Part shown: positions 38,994 through 46,461 of the stretch, piece after piece
How positions within the stretch are numbered: position 1 is the first letter of the stretch
How the letters are laid out: each line of letters starts with the position of its first letter
Notes under the pieces: model-generated
The model's input: only the letters and a program-made list of their open reading frames with translations
Database searches by the model: none
What the model was told of the DNA's origin: nothing
Assembly (NCBI RefSeq): GCF_014196915.1
Contig: NZ_JACIEP010000008.1
Location: forward strand, 1 to 64,000
Direction of reading: 5' to 3'
DNA length: 64,000 nt
DNA from: Dysgonomonas hofstadii
GTDB taxonomy: Bacteria > Bacteroidota > Bacteroidia > Bacteroidales > Dysgonomonadaceae
Program-made: the position numbers and the translations under genes

Positions 38994-40610
38994 TTAGCTA
39001 TTTATCTGTATTAATATGTCTTGGTGTTTTAATTTATTTTCTCTCCATTCTTCAACCTGTAATGTGGGAGGGACTCCAATTGCTCTGGTTAGCTCTTCCT
39101 CCATTATCCTTTTTACAAAATCTTCATTTCCTTTAGTGGTTACTATTGAATCATGGATAGTAAATATAGGCACTTGTTGCTCCCCTTCTTCCCATATCCT
39201 TTTGCAGCATCTATGCAATACAATCTCACTTTCTATTGATTGGAGAAGGCAAGCTAATCTTGCATGCTGTTTTTTCCTATCAACACCTTTATATTGTCTT
39301 TTTATTATTTTAAATAATTCTGCAATAGAAGGGAATTTTTCTCTGTAATAAACTTTTAACCAATGGTTTTCATCATTAGGATTATCCCTGTTACTGGAGA
39401 AAATTAATGTAAACATAGTTGTTTTAGCATCTTCTCTGGATATATCAATTTCCTTTTCTTCTAAAATCCACCTTTGCACAGTTTCATACATCTCTCCAGA
39501 TGAAACAATCCTTTTGTATTCATCAAAATCAGAAGGACTTAGATTGTCAAAGAAATTTCCTAACATAATGGATATGGGGGTTGTGTTGGATGTTGTAGGG
39601 GTATTGAATAACCCTTGAATATTATTGGGTATTTGACTGAATTTTAAATTGGGATCTGTGTTTGACCAGAAATTAGGGTTTGTCAATGCACTAACTAAGT
39701 AGGGTTGGCTGTTCTTTATATCTATTGAGACTAAGGGTTGTCCATCATAGGTTATAAAGTTCCTATAATCTTTTTGTATGTTGGTTAATACAGAATGTAA
39801 TCTATGAATATTTGAGTCAATCTTAGCTTTATAATCATGAGTCTGTACTGCTTCAGCATTATAAATCAAGGCATTATATTGGCTTATTGGATTTTTCTTC
39901 TCTCCAGAGTCTCTATTTATATCCCAAGCTTCTTCACCTTCTTCTAATTTTTTGTTTTTTAATATTCTACCATATTCTTTAGCCTTTTGGTAATCAATTC
40001 TCAGTTTTCTTTCATTATACCAATGGGATAAATATGAACAATCTAATAATTGATTTCTTTCAAAATCTCCTGTATCTTCATTATAAACTGATTCCTCAAT
40101 AGGTTCAATACTATTTTCAAATCTTCTATATGAATATCTAACTAAATCTGTATTCTCATATATTTCTGAGAATTTATAACCAATGGATTTTTCTTCTGGA
40201 ATGTAATAACCATCTGAGATAATAATTCCTGTATCAATCAAATAATCTAAATAGTCTTTATAATCTTTAAAGAATTTTTGAAGATAGGTTGAATTAAGAG
40301 GTATAAATCCATCTTTTGTAATAGAGTCTTTATTCTTCGCTGGTATAGCACTAATCAGACCAATAAGATACATTAGTTTATCCTTGTCAAATTTAAGTCC
40401 TTTTGAGCTTAAAATTTTGTCTCCATTCAATTCAAATGCACTATAATCAACAAGAGGGTAGTTTCTTAAATGATTGTCAATATCCAAGTTATCTGGTATA
40501 AGGGCAAAATATCCAGAATAAGCTCTCTTTATGTATAAAACTACATGAGAGTCTCCATTCTTCCTAAACTTCTCTATAATATTTCTAACAATCCTATATA
40601 ACCACCCCAT
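38994..40610 (-). CDS. minimal protein with family A polymerase palm domain
   Basis: A 538-residue protein. The C-terminal half holds the motifs of a family A polymerase. Motif A is VSIDIKNSQPY (Asp297). Motif B is SREDAKTTMFTLIFSS, in which R392, K396, F400 and F404 keep the spacing of R754, K758, F762 and Y766 in E. coli Pol I. LLQSIESEIV (about 455) fits the Gln motif, and motif C is FTIHDSIV (H486-D487, with Ser instead of Glu). The first 290 residues show no 3'-5' or 5'-3' exonuclease motif and are of unknown function. It lies between the helicase (upstream) and SIR2 (4 nt downstream). The likely role is replication of the element; a primase-polymerase or template-independent activity is also possible. 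Confidence 0.75.
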   Translation of the reverse strand: MGWLYRIVRNIIEKFRKNGDSHVVLYIKRAYSGYFALIPDNLDIDNHLRNYPLVDYSAFELNGDKILSSKGLKFDKDKLMYLIGLISAIPAKNKDSITKDGFIPLNSTYLQKFFKDYKDYLDYLIDTGIIISDGYYIPEEKSIGYKFSEIYENTDLVRYSYRRFENSIEPIEESVYNEDTGDFERNQLLDCSYLSHWYNERKLRIDYQKAKEYGRILKNKKLEEGEEAWDINRDSGEKKNPISQYNALIYNAEAVQTHDYKAKIDSNIHRLHSVLTNIQKDYRNFITYDGQPLVSIDIKNSQPYLVSALTNPNFWSNTDPNLKFSQIPNNIQGLFNTPTTSNTTPISIMLGNFFDNLSPSDFDEYKRIVSSGEMYETVQRWILEEKEIDISREDAKTTMFTLIFSSNRDNPNDENHWLKVYYREKFPSIAELFKIIKRQYKGVDRKKQHARLACLLQSIESEIVLHRCCKRIWEEGEQQVPIFTIHDSIVTTKGNEDFVKRIMEEELTRAIGVPPTLQVEEWRENKLKHQDILIQINS

Positions 40611-40644
40611 CTCTCATCCATTATGTTAGGAAATAATTCAAAAT

Positions 40645-40681
40645 CTCATTTACTTTTTATTAAATATACAAATTAAGTGAG
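40645..40681. promoter_or_regulatory. palindromic element motif, copy 3
   Basis: CTCATTTA (40645-40652), 21-nt spacer, TAAGTGAG (40674-40681). One arm differs by a transition. It lies 35 nt upstream of the polymerase-like gene, in the gap after the helicase stop. Confidence 0.6.
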
Positions 40682-40686
40682 ATTTA

Positions 40687-42867
40687 CTATATTATAAAAT
40701 ATCTAAGCAAATTATTCTCTACCTTGCCTATAGAGATCTTTCTCTCTCCAAAATTCAGAGGATTTTCTTTTATGGCTACATAGCTGTTCCTTGGTCTGGA
40801 TGTTTCAAAATAAGCCTTAAATAGGCTGATAGAAGTTCTTGGTTTTATAGTCTTGTGGAAATGATATTTGACTATTGGTTCTATCTTCTCATGTATTTCT
40901 TCTGGTGTATATCCTTTTCCTGTTTCAAAGGCTTCTCTCATACTTATTCTTAGAGGGTGGTCTTCTGCCAGACACCAGAACATAATAGCATTGATAAGCC
41001 CCTTGTAAGCTTTAATATTCATATGCCTTATTTCATAGAGGTAGTCTAATAGTTTATCAGATTCTACATATTCGTTCAAATCTATAAATCTTTCAAGGAT
41101 AGGCTTCTCTTCTTTGGTGCAGGTTCTTAGTTTCTCTGCAACATACTTATTTAGAACACCTGTAGGCAGCTTTTCTACTTTCTCTTTCAAGTCTGCAACT
41201 AAAGCAGTCTGTAATGAATCTATTAATTCATTTCTGCTATCTGTGAAATGGTTCTCTATTCTCTGTTCTGCTGATTTTTCTTCATCAGTCCTATTGTTTT
41301 CATATTCTATCTGTGTTACCTGATGTCCTTCTGAAACTAAGGCTTTATATAGTTTCTCTTGATTAATATACAGTTCATTGAATAGTTGTTCTCTTTCTGT
41401 CAGAAAATCAATATTAAGGTAGGCTATATCATATTTTCCTTCATTTATAGTAGGTCTTATAAGTGGAATTGGCTGACCTCTGAATGGGGTTTCAAGGGCT
41501 TTGTCCAATATGGCAAGTTTCATTACATTGAATAAATCTATTAAATCCTTATCTTCTCCCTGTATAATATGGGCTGCATTTATCAAATCTAAGACTTTAT
41601 TAGCCTTTTTAATCAATGTATTTCTATATTTAGCTGTAGTCCTTTTAAACTTAGGCTCATAGTCTGTAGTGTTATAGATTATAGTATCACTCAATATGCC
41701 ATCTTTAATTCTGCATCTACCATAGATTTGAGTTATCTTCTTTGTAGTAAGCATTTGATGTGCATATTTTACATTAGAAACAGTGATAAGGTGGTAAGTA
41801 TCATTGATATCTATTCCAGAAAAATAGCTGCAAGTCATAAAATTGATTCTCTTAGGTAATGTAGAATCATCTTTCAATGGGTAATAATAAGTTCCTGCAT
41901 CTTTCCTGCTTGATTCACTGCACATGATAGCACATTCCTTCTGTGTAGATTCATCTATCATAGATATAATATTCTTTACCTGTGAGACTGTATTATAGGC
42001 TATCAATATCTTATCTTCTGGATATTTTTTTATCAACTCTGTGACTGCATGATTGATGCTGTTAGACTGATTGATATGTATGAGCCTTATCTCTCTTTTC
42101 TTGTGGGATAATTCTTCTATTTCAAATCTGCATTCATTCTGGAATAGAGGATTGGAGAATTCCCCCATTGTAGCAGTTACAATACACCTGTTCTTTACAT
42201 CAAACTTAAAATAGTTATCTATTACTGTTTCTAAATTAGGTCTGTAGTTACTGTCTGCTTGGAGAAGATCTATTTCATCTACCATTAGGAAGCAATGTTT
42301 ATAGGCTTCTTCCCCTAGTATATTCATCAAATAATCTAAGCTGTCTGCTACCACTAAAAACTTTAGAGGCTGAGTAGTATTTTGCTCCAAATAATTAATG
42401 ATTTCATCTTTACTTACCCTGTCTGTAAATTCTCCTATGGAAGTGCCAACATATAGTACTTTTTTAGGGTTCAGATTATTTTCAGCCCATTTAAATTTGC
42501 TATAGGCTAGTTTCTTTGTAGGTACTACTATTATTGAATGTCTGGGTGATTTGAGTTCTAAGGTTGTTGCACCTACTCCTGTAGCTTTTTTGTCTACAAT
42601 TCCATGAGGCAACTTTTGGATAAAATTAGATAGTCTGTATTCATCTGTGAAACCTTGAGATGAACCCCAAATCATAAAATAACCTTTGTGAATGGTAGTG
42701 ATTGTTTCTTCTGGATTAGCTCCTGCCAGAGTATCTAAGACTGCTTCTGAAAATAAATCCTTGACTTGATTTTCTATTATCTCTTTAGGAATTATTTTTT
42801 CTTCTTCTTCTTCTTTTGCAGCCTCATATTTTTTGAGGCTGTCTAGTATGCTTATTGTTTTAGCCAT
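40687..42867 (-). CDS. superfamily 2 DEID-box helicase with unusual Walker A
   Basis: A 726-residue helicase. Motif I reads KATGVGATTLEL (about 94-105), where the Lys of GxGK[ST] is Ala. Motif Ia is IIVVPTKKLAYSKF; motif II is FLMVDEIDLL (DEID, 197-200); motif III is TATMGEF (231); IAYNT and FMTCSYFSGIDI lie in the second RecA domain; motif VI is QIYGRCRIKDG (about 385). The C-terminal 300 residues are helical and unknown. It precedes the polymerase-like gene on the same strand; the two may form a replisome with the element's origin. Loss of the P-loop lysine is surprising; similar GATT loops occur in some phage helicase-like proteins, as I recall. Confidence 0.8.
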   Translation of the reverse strand: MAKTISILDSLKKYEAAKEEEEEKIIPKEIIENQVKDLFSEAVLDTLAGANPEETITTIHKGYFMIWGSSQGFTDEYRLSNFIQKLPHGIVDKKATGVGATTLELKSPRHSIIVVPTKKLAYSKFKWAENNLNPKKVLYVGTSIGEFTDRVSKDEIINYLEQNTTQPLKFLVVADSLDYLMNILGEEAYKHCFLMVDEIDLLQADSNYRPNLETVIDNYFKFDVKNRCIVTATMGEFSNPLFQNECRFEIEELSHKKREIRLIHINQSNSINHAVTELIKKYPEDKILIAYNTVSQVKNIISMIDESTQKECAIMCSESSRKDAGTYYYPLKDDSTLPKRINFMTCSYFSGIDINDTYHLITVSNVKYAHQMLTTKKITQIYGRCRIKDGILSDTIIYNTTDYEPKFKRTTAKYRNTLIKKANKVLDLINAAHIIQGEDKDLIDLFNVMKLAILDKALETPFRGQPIPLIRPTINEGKYDIAYLNIDFLTEREQLFNELYINQEKLYKALVSEGHQVTQIEYENNRTDEEKSAEQRIENHFTDSRNELIDSLQTALVADLKEKVEKLPTGVLNKYVAEKLRTCTKEEKPILERFIDLNEYVESDKLLDYLYEIRHMNIKAYKGLINAIMFWCLAEDHPLRISMREAFETGKGYTPEEIHEKIEPIVKYHFHKTIKPRTSISLFKAYFETSRPRNSYVAIKENPLNFGERKISIGKVENNLLRYFII

Positions 42868-42899
42868 TTTATTTTTAATGTACCTGAGACTGCATCATG

Positions 42900-42937
42900 C
42901 TCACTTAGGTCTTGGGTATTATTAGGATGTAAGTGAG
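42900..42937. promoter_or_regulatory. palindromic element motif, copy 4
   Basis: CTCACTTA (42900-42907), 22-nt spacer, TAAGTGAG (42930-42937). It lies 33 nt upstream of the helicase start, in the gap after the AAA-TOPRIM stop. The minus-strand spacer starts CATC and ends ACC, as in copy 1. Confidence 0.7.
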
Positions 42938-42940
42938 GGG

Positions 42941-44800
42941 TTAATTATCTAATCTTTGAAGCTCTTGTAATGTTTCTAAAATATCTTTATGAATAAAACT
43001 TGGATATAGCCTATAGCTTTTATCAAACATTTGAATACTTAAATTCTTATGTTTATTCAAGAATGAAAAAGTTTGTATATATAACTTTTCTAAATCATGT
43101 CCTCTGATTATAGTAAACCATTTGGGAAGGTAGAACTCCATACCATTAATTACTTCATATTTTACAATTTCCAAATTTTCATTTTTGTTTGGATAATTAT
43201 CTTCTAATTTTGATATTACATTATTCACTATCGTTTGTATATCATGTTGAGATTTATTATAGAAGTTTATAATAGTATCTTCTTCATTGAACCCTACTTT
43301 TTCCTTCTCATTGTTTTCTGATAAAATAAACATTACAAATGCTATAGGGTCAAAAATATAATTATCAACAGCATATCTATTTTTATTACCTAAAACTAGA
43401 ATTCTTTCATTGCCATTATTTTTTAAATCCCAATCAATAACTCCAAATGTAGTAGTGTTTTTAGCTTTTGTTAATGTGTTAACAATATTCTTCACTTTAT
43501 CACAACCATCTTCTTCTGCAGAACTTCCTGCTGTGATGAATTGTAATATAATATCATTTGTTAAATAATTTTCAAATTGATTTTGGATTATAGTATAAAT
43601 ATTCTCCAAATAAAATTTATCAATTGGAGCTTCTACAAATATTTGTTTAATATTCTCATAATATACACTAATAGAATTTAATCCATTTGTTAGTGTTTTT
43701 ATAGCTTCCTTTTTTGATGATTTTATAATGTATCCTAATTCTCTATGCATTCTATACAAATTTAGCTCTGGAGTTAAAGCCACTGTTGTTGGACTATGGG
43801 TTGTCATTATGACTTTGATATTATTTTCTTTTACCAAAACATTTTGTATAACATCAAGCATTTGCTTACTCATAGTTGGATGTAAATATGCATCAGGCTC
43901 ATCAAAAAGTATTACATCTGGAAATTGAGCTCCTGTATTAGATGAATAGATTGCCAAAATAAGTGAAAAAATTACCTTTTCACCAGAAGATAAAAAATCT
44001 GCGTTTAAGGTGGTGTTAGAATCTCTATCTATTAGTTTAATTTCAAAATTAAATCCCTCACTTTCAATATCTGGAGTTTCTAGGTGGTATCTAAATTGGG
44101 CTATTTGAGCTATTTTATTAAAAGTTATCCATGGGGCTTCATTGAGTTCCAAATTTGCTTTTTTTCTAGCCCAATATTGAATATATAAAAATTTTAGATT
44201 AGCTGAAAACAAAGTTGAACTTGGTATAGGTTGGTATGCAATATAATAATAAGGGACTAAATATAAATCAGGGCTAGGGTGTAAATCTATAATTTTTTTT
44301 ATTATATCAATATCACTTTGACTAAATGCAGGAAATGTTACCTTCTTGTCTACATAGTCCTGATTACTTTTTCTAACACCAATAACCTCAAGATATCTCT
44401 TATTAAGCATGCCTAAATTTATATTTTGATCTGAAAATAAATTTATATGATTTATATAGAATAACAATTTATAAGCAATATCTTGTCCTTTGGTAATAAG
44501 TGAATTCTTATCATAGTGATTCCCTAAATCTACATAAGGTGTATCAATCATTCTATATATAATATTTGTAGCAGTTTTATTCTCTGAAATAATCTCTGCA
44601 TTATATATAGTAGTAGCATTACCCACACTATCAATCATTGTATGAGGCATACCCATCATAGGATTAACAGACTCATATAAGTGTGTTAGAAATTGGGTTT
44701 TTCCTGTTCCATTCTCACCTGTAATAACTATGAAATTAGGTAGATTGTACAGTTCTACTTCTTTTATGATTATATAGGGTTGGTTTATTTTTATATCCAT
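42941..44800 (-). CDS. fused AAA ATPase and TOPRIM/DUF4435-like protein (OLD/PARIS-like)
   Basis: A 619-residue protein. The ABC-type ATPase half has Walker A GENGTGKT (28-35), signature LSSGEK (270-275), Walker B VILFDEPDAYLHP (about 297-308) and switch THS (334-336). The C-terminal half resembles TOPRIM-like DUF4435: IFVEAPIDKFYLE (388, Glu390 and Asp394), FITAGSSAEEDGCDKV, FGVIDWDLKNN (Asp456, Asp458) and NRYAVDNYIFDP. In PARIS defence the AriA ATPase and AriB DUF4435 nuclease are separate or fused; OLD nucleases share the same logic. This protein fits the fused form. It is the first cargo gene after the integrase and has an inverted repeat in front of it. Confidence 0.78.
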   Translation of the reverse strand: MDIKINQPYIIIKEVELYNLPNFIVITGENGTGKTQFLTHLYESVNPMMGMPHTMIDSVGNATTIYNAEIISENKTATNIIYRMIDTPYVDLGNHYDKNSLITKGQDIAYKLLFYINHINLFSDQNINLGMLNKRYLEVIGVRKSNQDYVDKKVTFPAFSQSDIDIIKKIIDLHPSPDLYLVPYYYIAYQPIPSSTLFSANLKFLYIQYWARKKANLELNEAPWITFNKIAQIAQFRYHLETPDIESEGFNFEIKLIDRDSNTTLNADFLSSGEKVIFSLILAIYSSNTGAQFPDVILFDEPDAYLHPTMSKQMLDVIQNVLVKENNIKVIMTTHSPTTVALTPELNLYRMHRELGYIIKSSKKEAIKTLTNGLNSISVYYENIKQIFVEAPIDKFYLENIYTIIQNQFENYLTNDIILQFITAGSSAEEDGCDKVKNIVNTLTKAKNTTTFGVIDWDLKNNGNERILVLGNKNRYAVDNYIFDPIAFVMFILSENNEKEKVGFNEEDTIINFYNKSQHDIQTIVNNVISKLEDNYPNKNENLEIVKYEVINGMEFYLPKWFTIIRGHDLEKLYIQTFSFLNKHKNLSIQMFDKSYRLYPSFIHKDILETLQELQRLDN

Positions 44801-44813
44801 AATTTGTTATTTA

Positions 44814-44856
44814 AATTATAACCTCTAAATTTATCATAAAAATAGAGATTATAATT
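44814..44856. promoter_or_regulatory. inverted repeat operator-like site before the AAA-TOPRIM gene
   Basis: A 14-bp inverted repeat with one mismatch (44814-44827 with 44843-44856; core CCTCTA / TAGAG) lies between the integrase stop and the ATPase start. It may bind a regulator or serve as a hairpin after the integrase gene. Confidence 0.5.
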
Positions 44857-44882
44857 AACATTTTAAGAGTAAGTCTATTATT

Positions 44883-46115
44883 TCAAAGCAAATTCTTCAT
44901 AGCTTCATCTATCTGACTATTTTCAAAACTATCCAAATAAATCTGAGTAGTCTTTAAATCTGAATGCCCTAAAGCCTCACTTATAATAGCAACATTAATT
45001 CCAGACCTTTTCAAAATGGTTGCAAATGAATGTCTTGCACAATATGTCGTCAGAGGAATAGAAAGATTAATGCTTTCCCCAATCTTCTTTAGATTCTTAT
45101 TAGCTACATAGGTTACTTTCTTTATCCTTCTGACTTGCTGTTCTGCTGTAGCATGTATAGAATCATCCAAAATAGGAAATATATAGTCATTATTACTATT
45201 CTCATATCTCTGTATAATTTCTAAAGCATAAGGTTGTAATAGAAAACTGATTTGTTTTCCTGTTTTATGCCTTTTATAGACTATTCTGGTTGAAACTATA
45301 TTACTCCTTTTTAAATGTGCCATATCCACCATATTTATACCACACCCTAAATAACTGAATAGGAACAAGTCTTTACTGAACTGTAATAAAGATTGAGGTC
45401 TTTTGCTGATTGTCTGTACATCCAGAGATATAATTTTCTGAATATCCTCTTTAAGAATAGACCTCTTTGGTGTAGAATCTTTCAGCTTAGAGACATTATA
45501 TTCATTAAATGGATAATAGTCTTTCTTTACAATGTTATCCTTCACAGCCTTATTATAGACTGCTTTAAGAGTCCTCATTTTTATGCTGATACTATTGTTT
45601 TTATTTCCTATGTTTCTTAAATAAGTTTCATATTTATTCAGAAATGGTACATCTATATCTACAAATTGTAGTTGATTAATTTTTGTAAACCTTTCTAAAG
45701 AATTATACAATGCTTGATAATGGGTTGCATTGCCTATTCTATTTTCTTTTGTCAGTTTTTCTATGACTGAATTTAGATAATCACTTATAGATATATTCTT
45801 TGTTGGTCTTTCTACAGCCTCAATTAATTGATTTAAAGAAAAGTCTTTTCCTATAGATTGAAATTCCAAGACTTGTTTTTGAAACTTAGATAATTTTTCT
45901 GTTATGATATTTTCTAAATATTCAAAATTAGGGCAATTAGGCTTAATCTTATTTTTTGTAGCATCCCAATAGCTTTTTTCTATAGAAATACCTAATCTTA
46001 TTACTTTCTTTTTTCTGTCTTTTACAAGCCTTAAAACTATTGGTATATAGCCTTTTGATGTTAATCTGTAGGTCTCTGCGACTGCTTCTATTTTTACTCT
46101 CATTTTTGTAGCCAT
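44883..46115 (-). CDS. int: tyrosine recombinase (integrase) of the tRNA-Ser element
   Basis: A 410-residue site-specific recombinase with an N-terminal arm-binding domain (about 1-90), SAM-like core-binding domain (about 105-215) and catalytic domain. Active-site motifs are KRHKTGK (Lys), TTYCARHSFATIL (HxxR form, about 350), LGHSDLKTTQIYL (His/Tyr, about 385-395). The position of the first catalytic Arg (FSYLGCGINMVDMAHL) carries Cys instead, as in IntDOT-like enzymes that lack Arg I. It lies 103 nt from the right attachment repeat and is transcribed into the element. Confidence 0.92.
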   Translation of the reverse strand: MATKMRVKIEAVAETYRLTSKGYIPIVLRLVKDRKKKVIRLGISIEKSYWDATKNKIKPNCPNFEYLENIITEKLSKFQKQVLEFQSIGKDFSLNQLIEAVERPTKNISISDYLNSVIEKLTKENRIGNATHYQALYNSLERFTKINQLQFVDIDVPFLNKYETYLRNIGNKNNSISIKMRTLKAVYNKAVKDNIVKKDYYPFNEYNVSKLKDSTPKRSILKEDIQKIISLDVQTISKRPQSLLQFSKDLFLFSYLGCGINMVDMAHLKRSNIVSTRIVYKRHKTGKQISFLLQPYALEIIQRYENSNNDYIFPILDDSIHATAEQQVRRIKKVTYVANKNLKKIGESINLSIPLTTYCARHSFATILKRSGINVAIISEALGHSDLKTTQIYLDSFENSQIDEAMKNLL

Positions 46116-46179
46116 TTTGTAGCCACAAATGCCTAAAAAGGATTCAAATCATATCAAAAACTACTAATACTTTTACCTC

Positions 46180-46209
46180 TTGCATATCCAAAAATATCTT
46201 GTATCTTTG
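46180..46209 (+). promoter_or_regulatory. element-supplied tRNA-Ser promoter
   Basis: TTG (46180-46182), 19-nt spacer, TATCTTTG (46202-46209): an exact match to the Bacteroidetes promoter pattern, 14 nt before the intact tRNA-Ser. It lies inside the element's right end, so the tRNA is expressed from element DNA. Confidence 0.7.
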
Positions 46210-46218
46210 TCCCACAAT

Positions 46219-46266
46219 AAAAAGGAGAGGTGCTCGAGTGGTTGAAGAGGCACGCCTGGAAAGCAT
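46219..46266 (+). repeat. right 48-bp attachment repeat
   Basis: Identical to 31085-31132; it covers the leader A run and the tRNA-Ser 5' half to just past the anticodon loop. It is the right junction of the 15.1-kb element. Confidence 0.93.
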
Positions 46267-46310
46267 GTATACGGGTAACTGTATCGAGAGTTCGAATCTC
46301 TTCCTCTCCG
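46224..46310 (+). tRNA. tRNA-Ser (anticodon GGA), intact
   Basis: An 87-nt class II tRNA: acceptor GGAGAGG with CCTCTCC and discriminator G, anticodon loop CTGGAAA giving GGA, long variable arm, T arm GAGAGTTCGAATCTC. The 5' half lies in the element's repeat; the 3' half is unique here. It also borders the prophage on its right. Confidence 0.93.
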
Positions 46311-46461
46311 CCTGATAAATAGATGATTATGAATATATAGTCATCTATTTTCATGTTGTATATATCCAAAAATATAAATATATTTGGGGGCATATCAGGG
46401 CAAAAAGTGGACTTTTGAGGAAAAACCGTGCAATTTGTGTGCAAAAAAACAATAGTAAATT

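Larger units (their letters stand above)
31085..46266. mobile_element. 15.1-kb tRNA-Ser integrative element with polymerase, helicase and defence-like genes
   Basis: It is bounded by a 48-bp direct repeat in a tRNA-Ser gene, with a tyrosine recombinase gene about 100 nt from the right repeat, and is clearly richer in A and T than the chromosome. All protein genes lie on the minus strand. The content is integrase, AAA-TOPRIM-like protein, SF2 helicase, family A polymerase-like protein, SIR2 protein, small protein, DUF3871 protein, HEPN protein, short membrane peptide, lipoprotein and PD-(D/E)XK-like protein. No relaxase, coupling protein, conjugation or virion gene is seen, so how it moves between cells is unknown. 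The right repeat restores an intact tRNA with a promoter from the element. Confidence 0.9.

Noticed and set aside
38994-40610. T7-type RNA polymerase for the polymerase-like protein
   Set aside because: Motif A (D-x-x-x-SQP) and the R-K-F-F spacing of motif B fit DNA polymerase I-like palms better than single-subunit RNA polymerases, though the two share a fold.
31085-46266. Conjugative or mobilizable transposon
   Set aside because: No relaxase, coupling ATPase or transfer (tra) genes are visible among the genes; size and content do not fit.
46154-46444. 96-aa frame across the intact tRNA-Ser
   Set aside because: It runs antisense through the tRNA and both promoters; shadow of the RNA gene.
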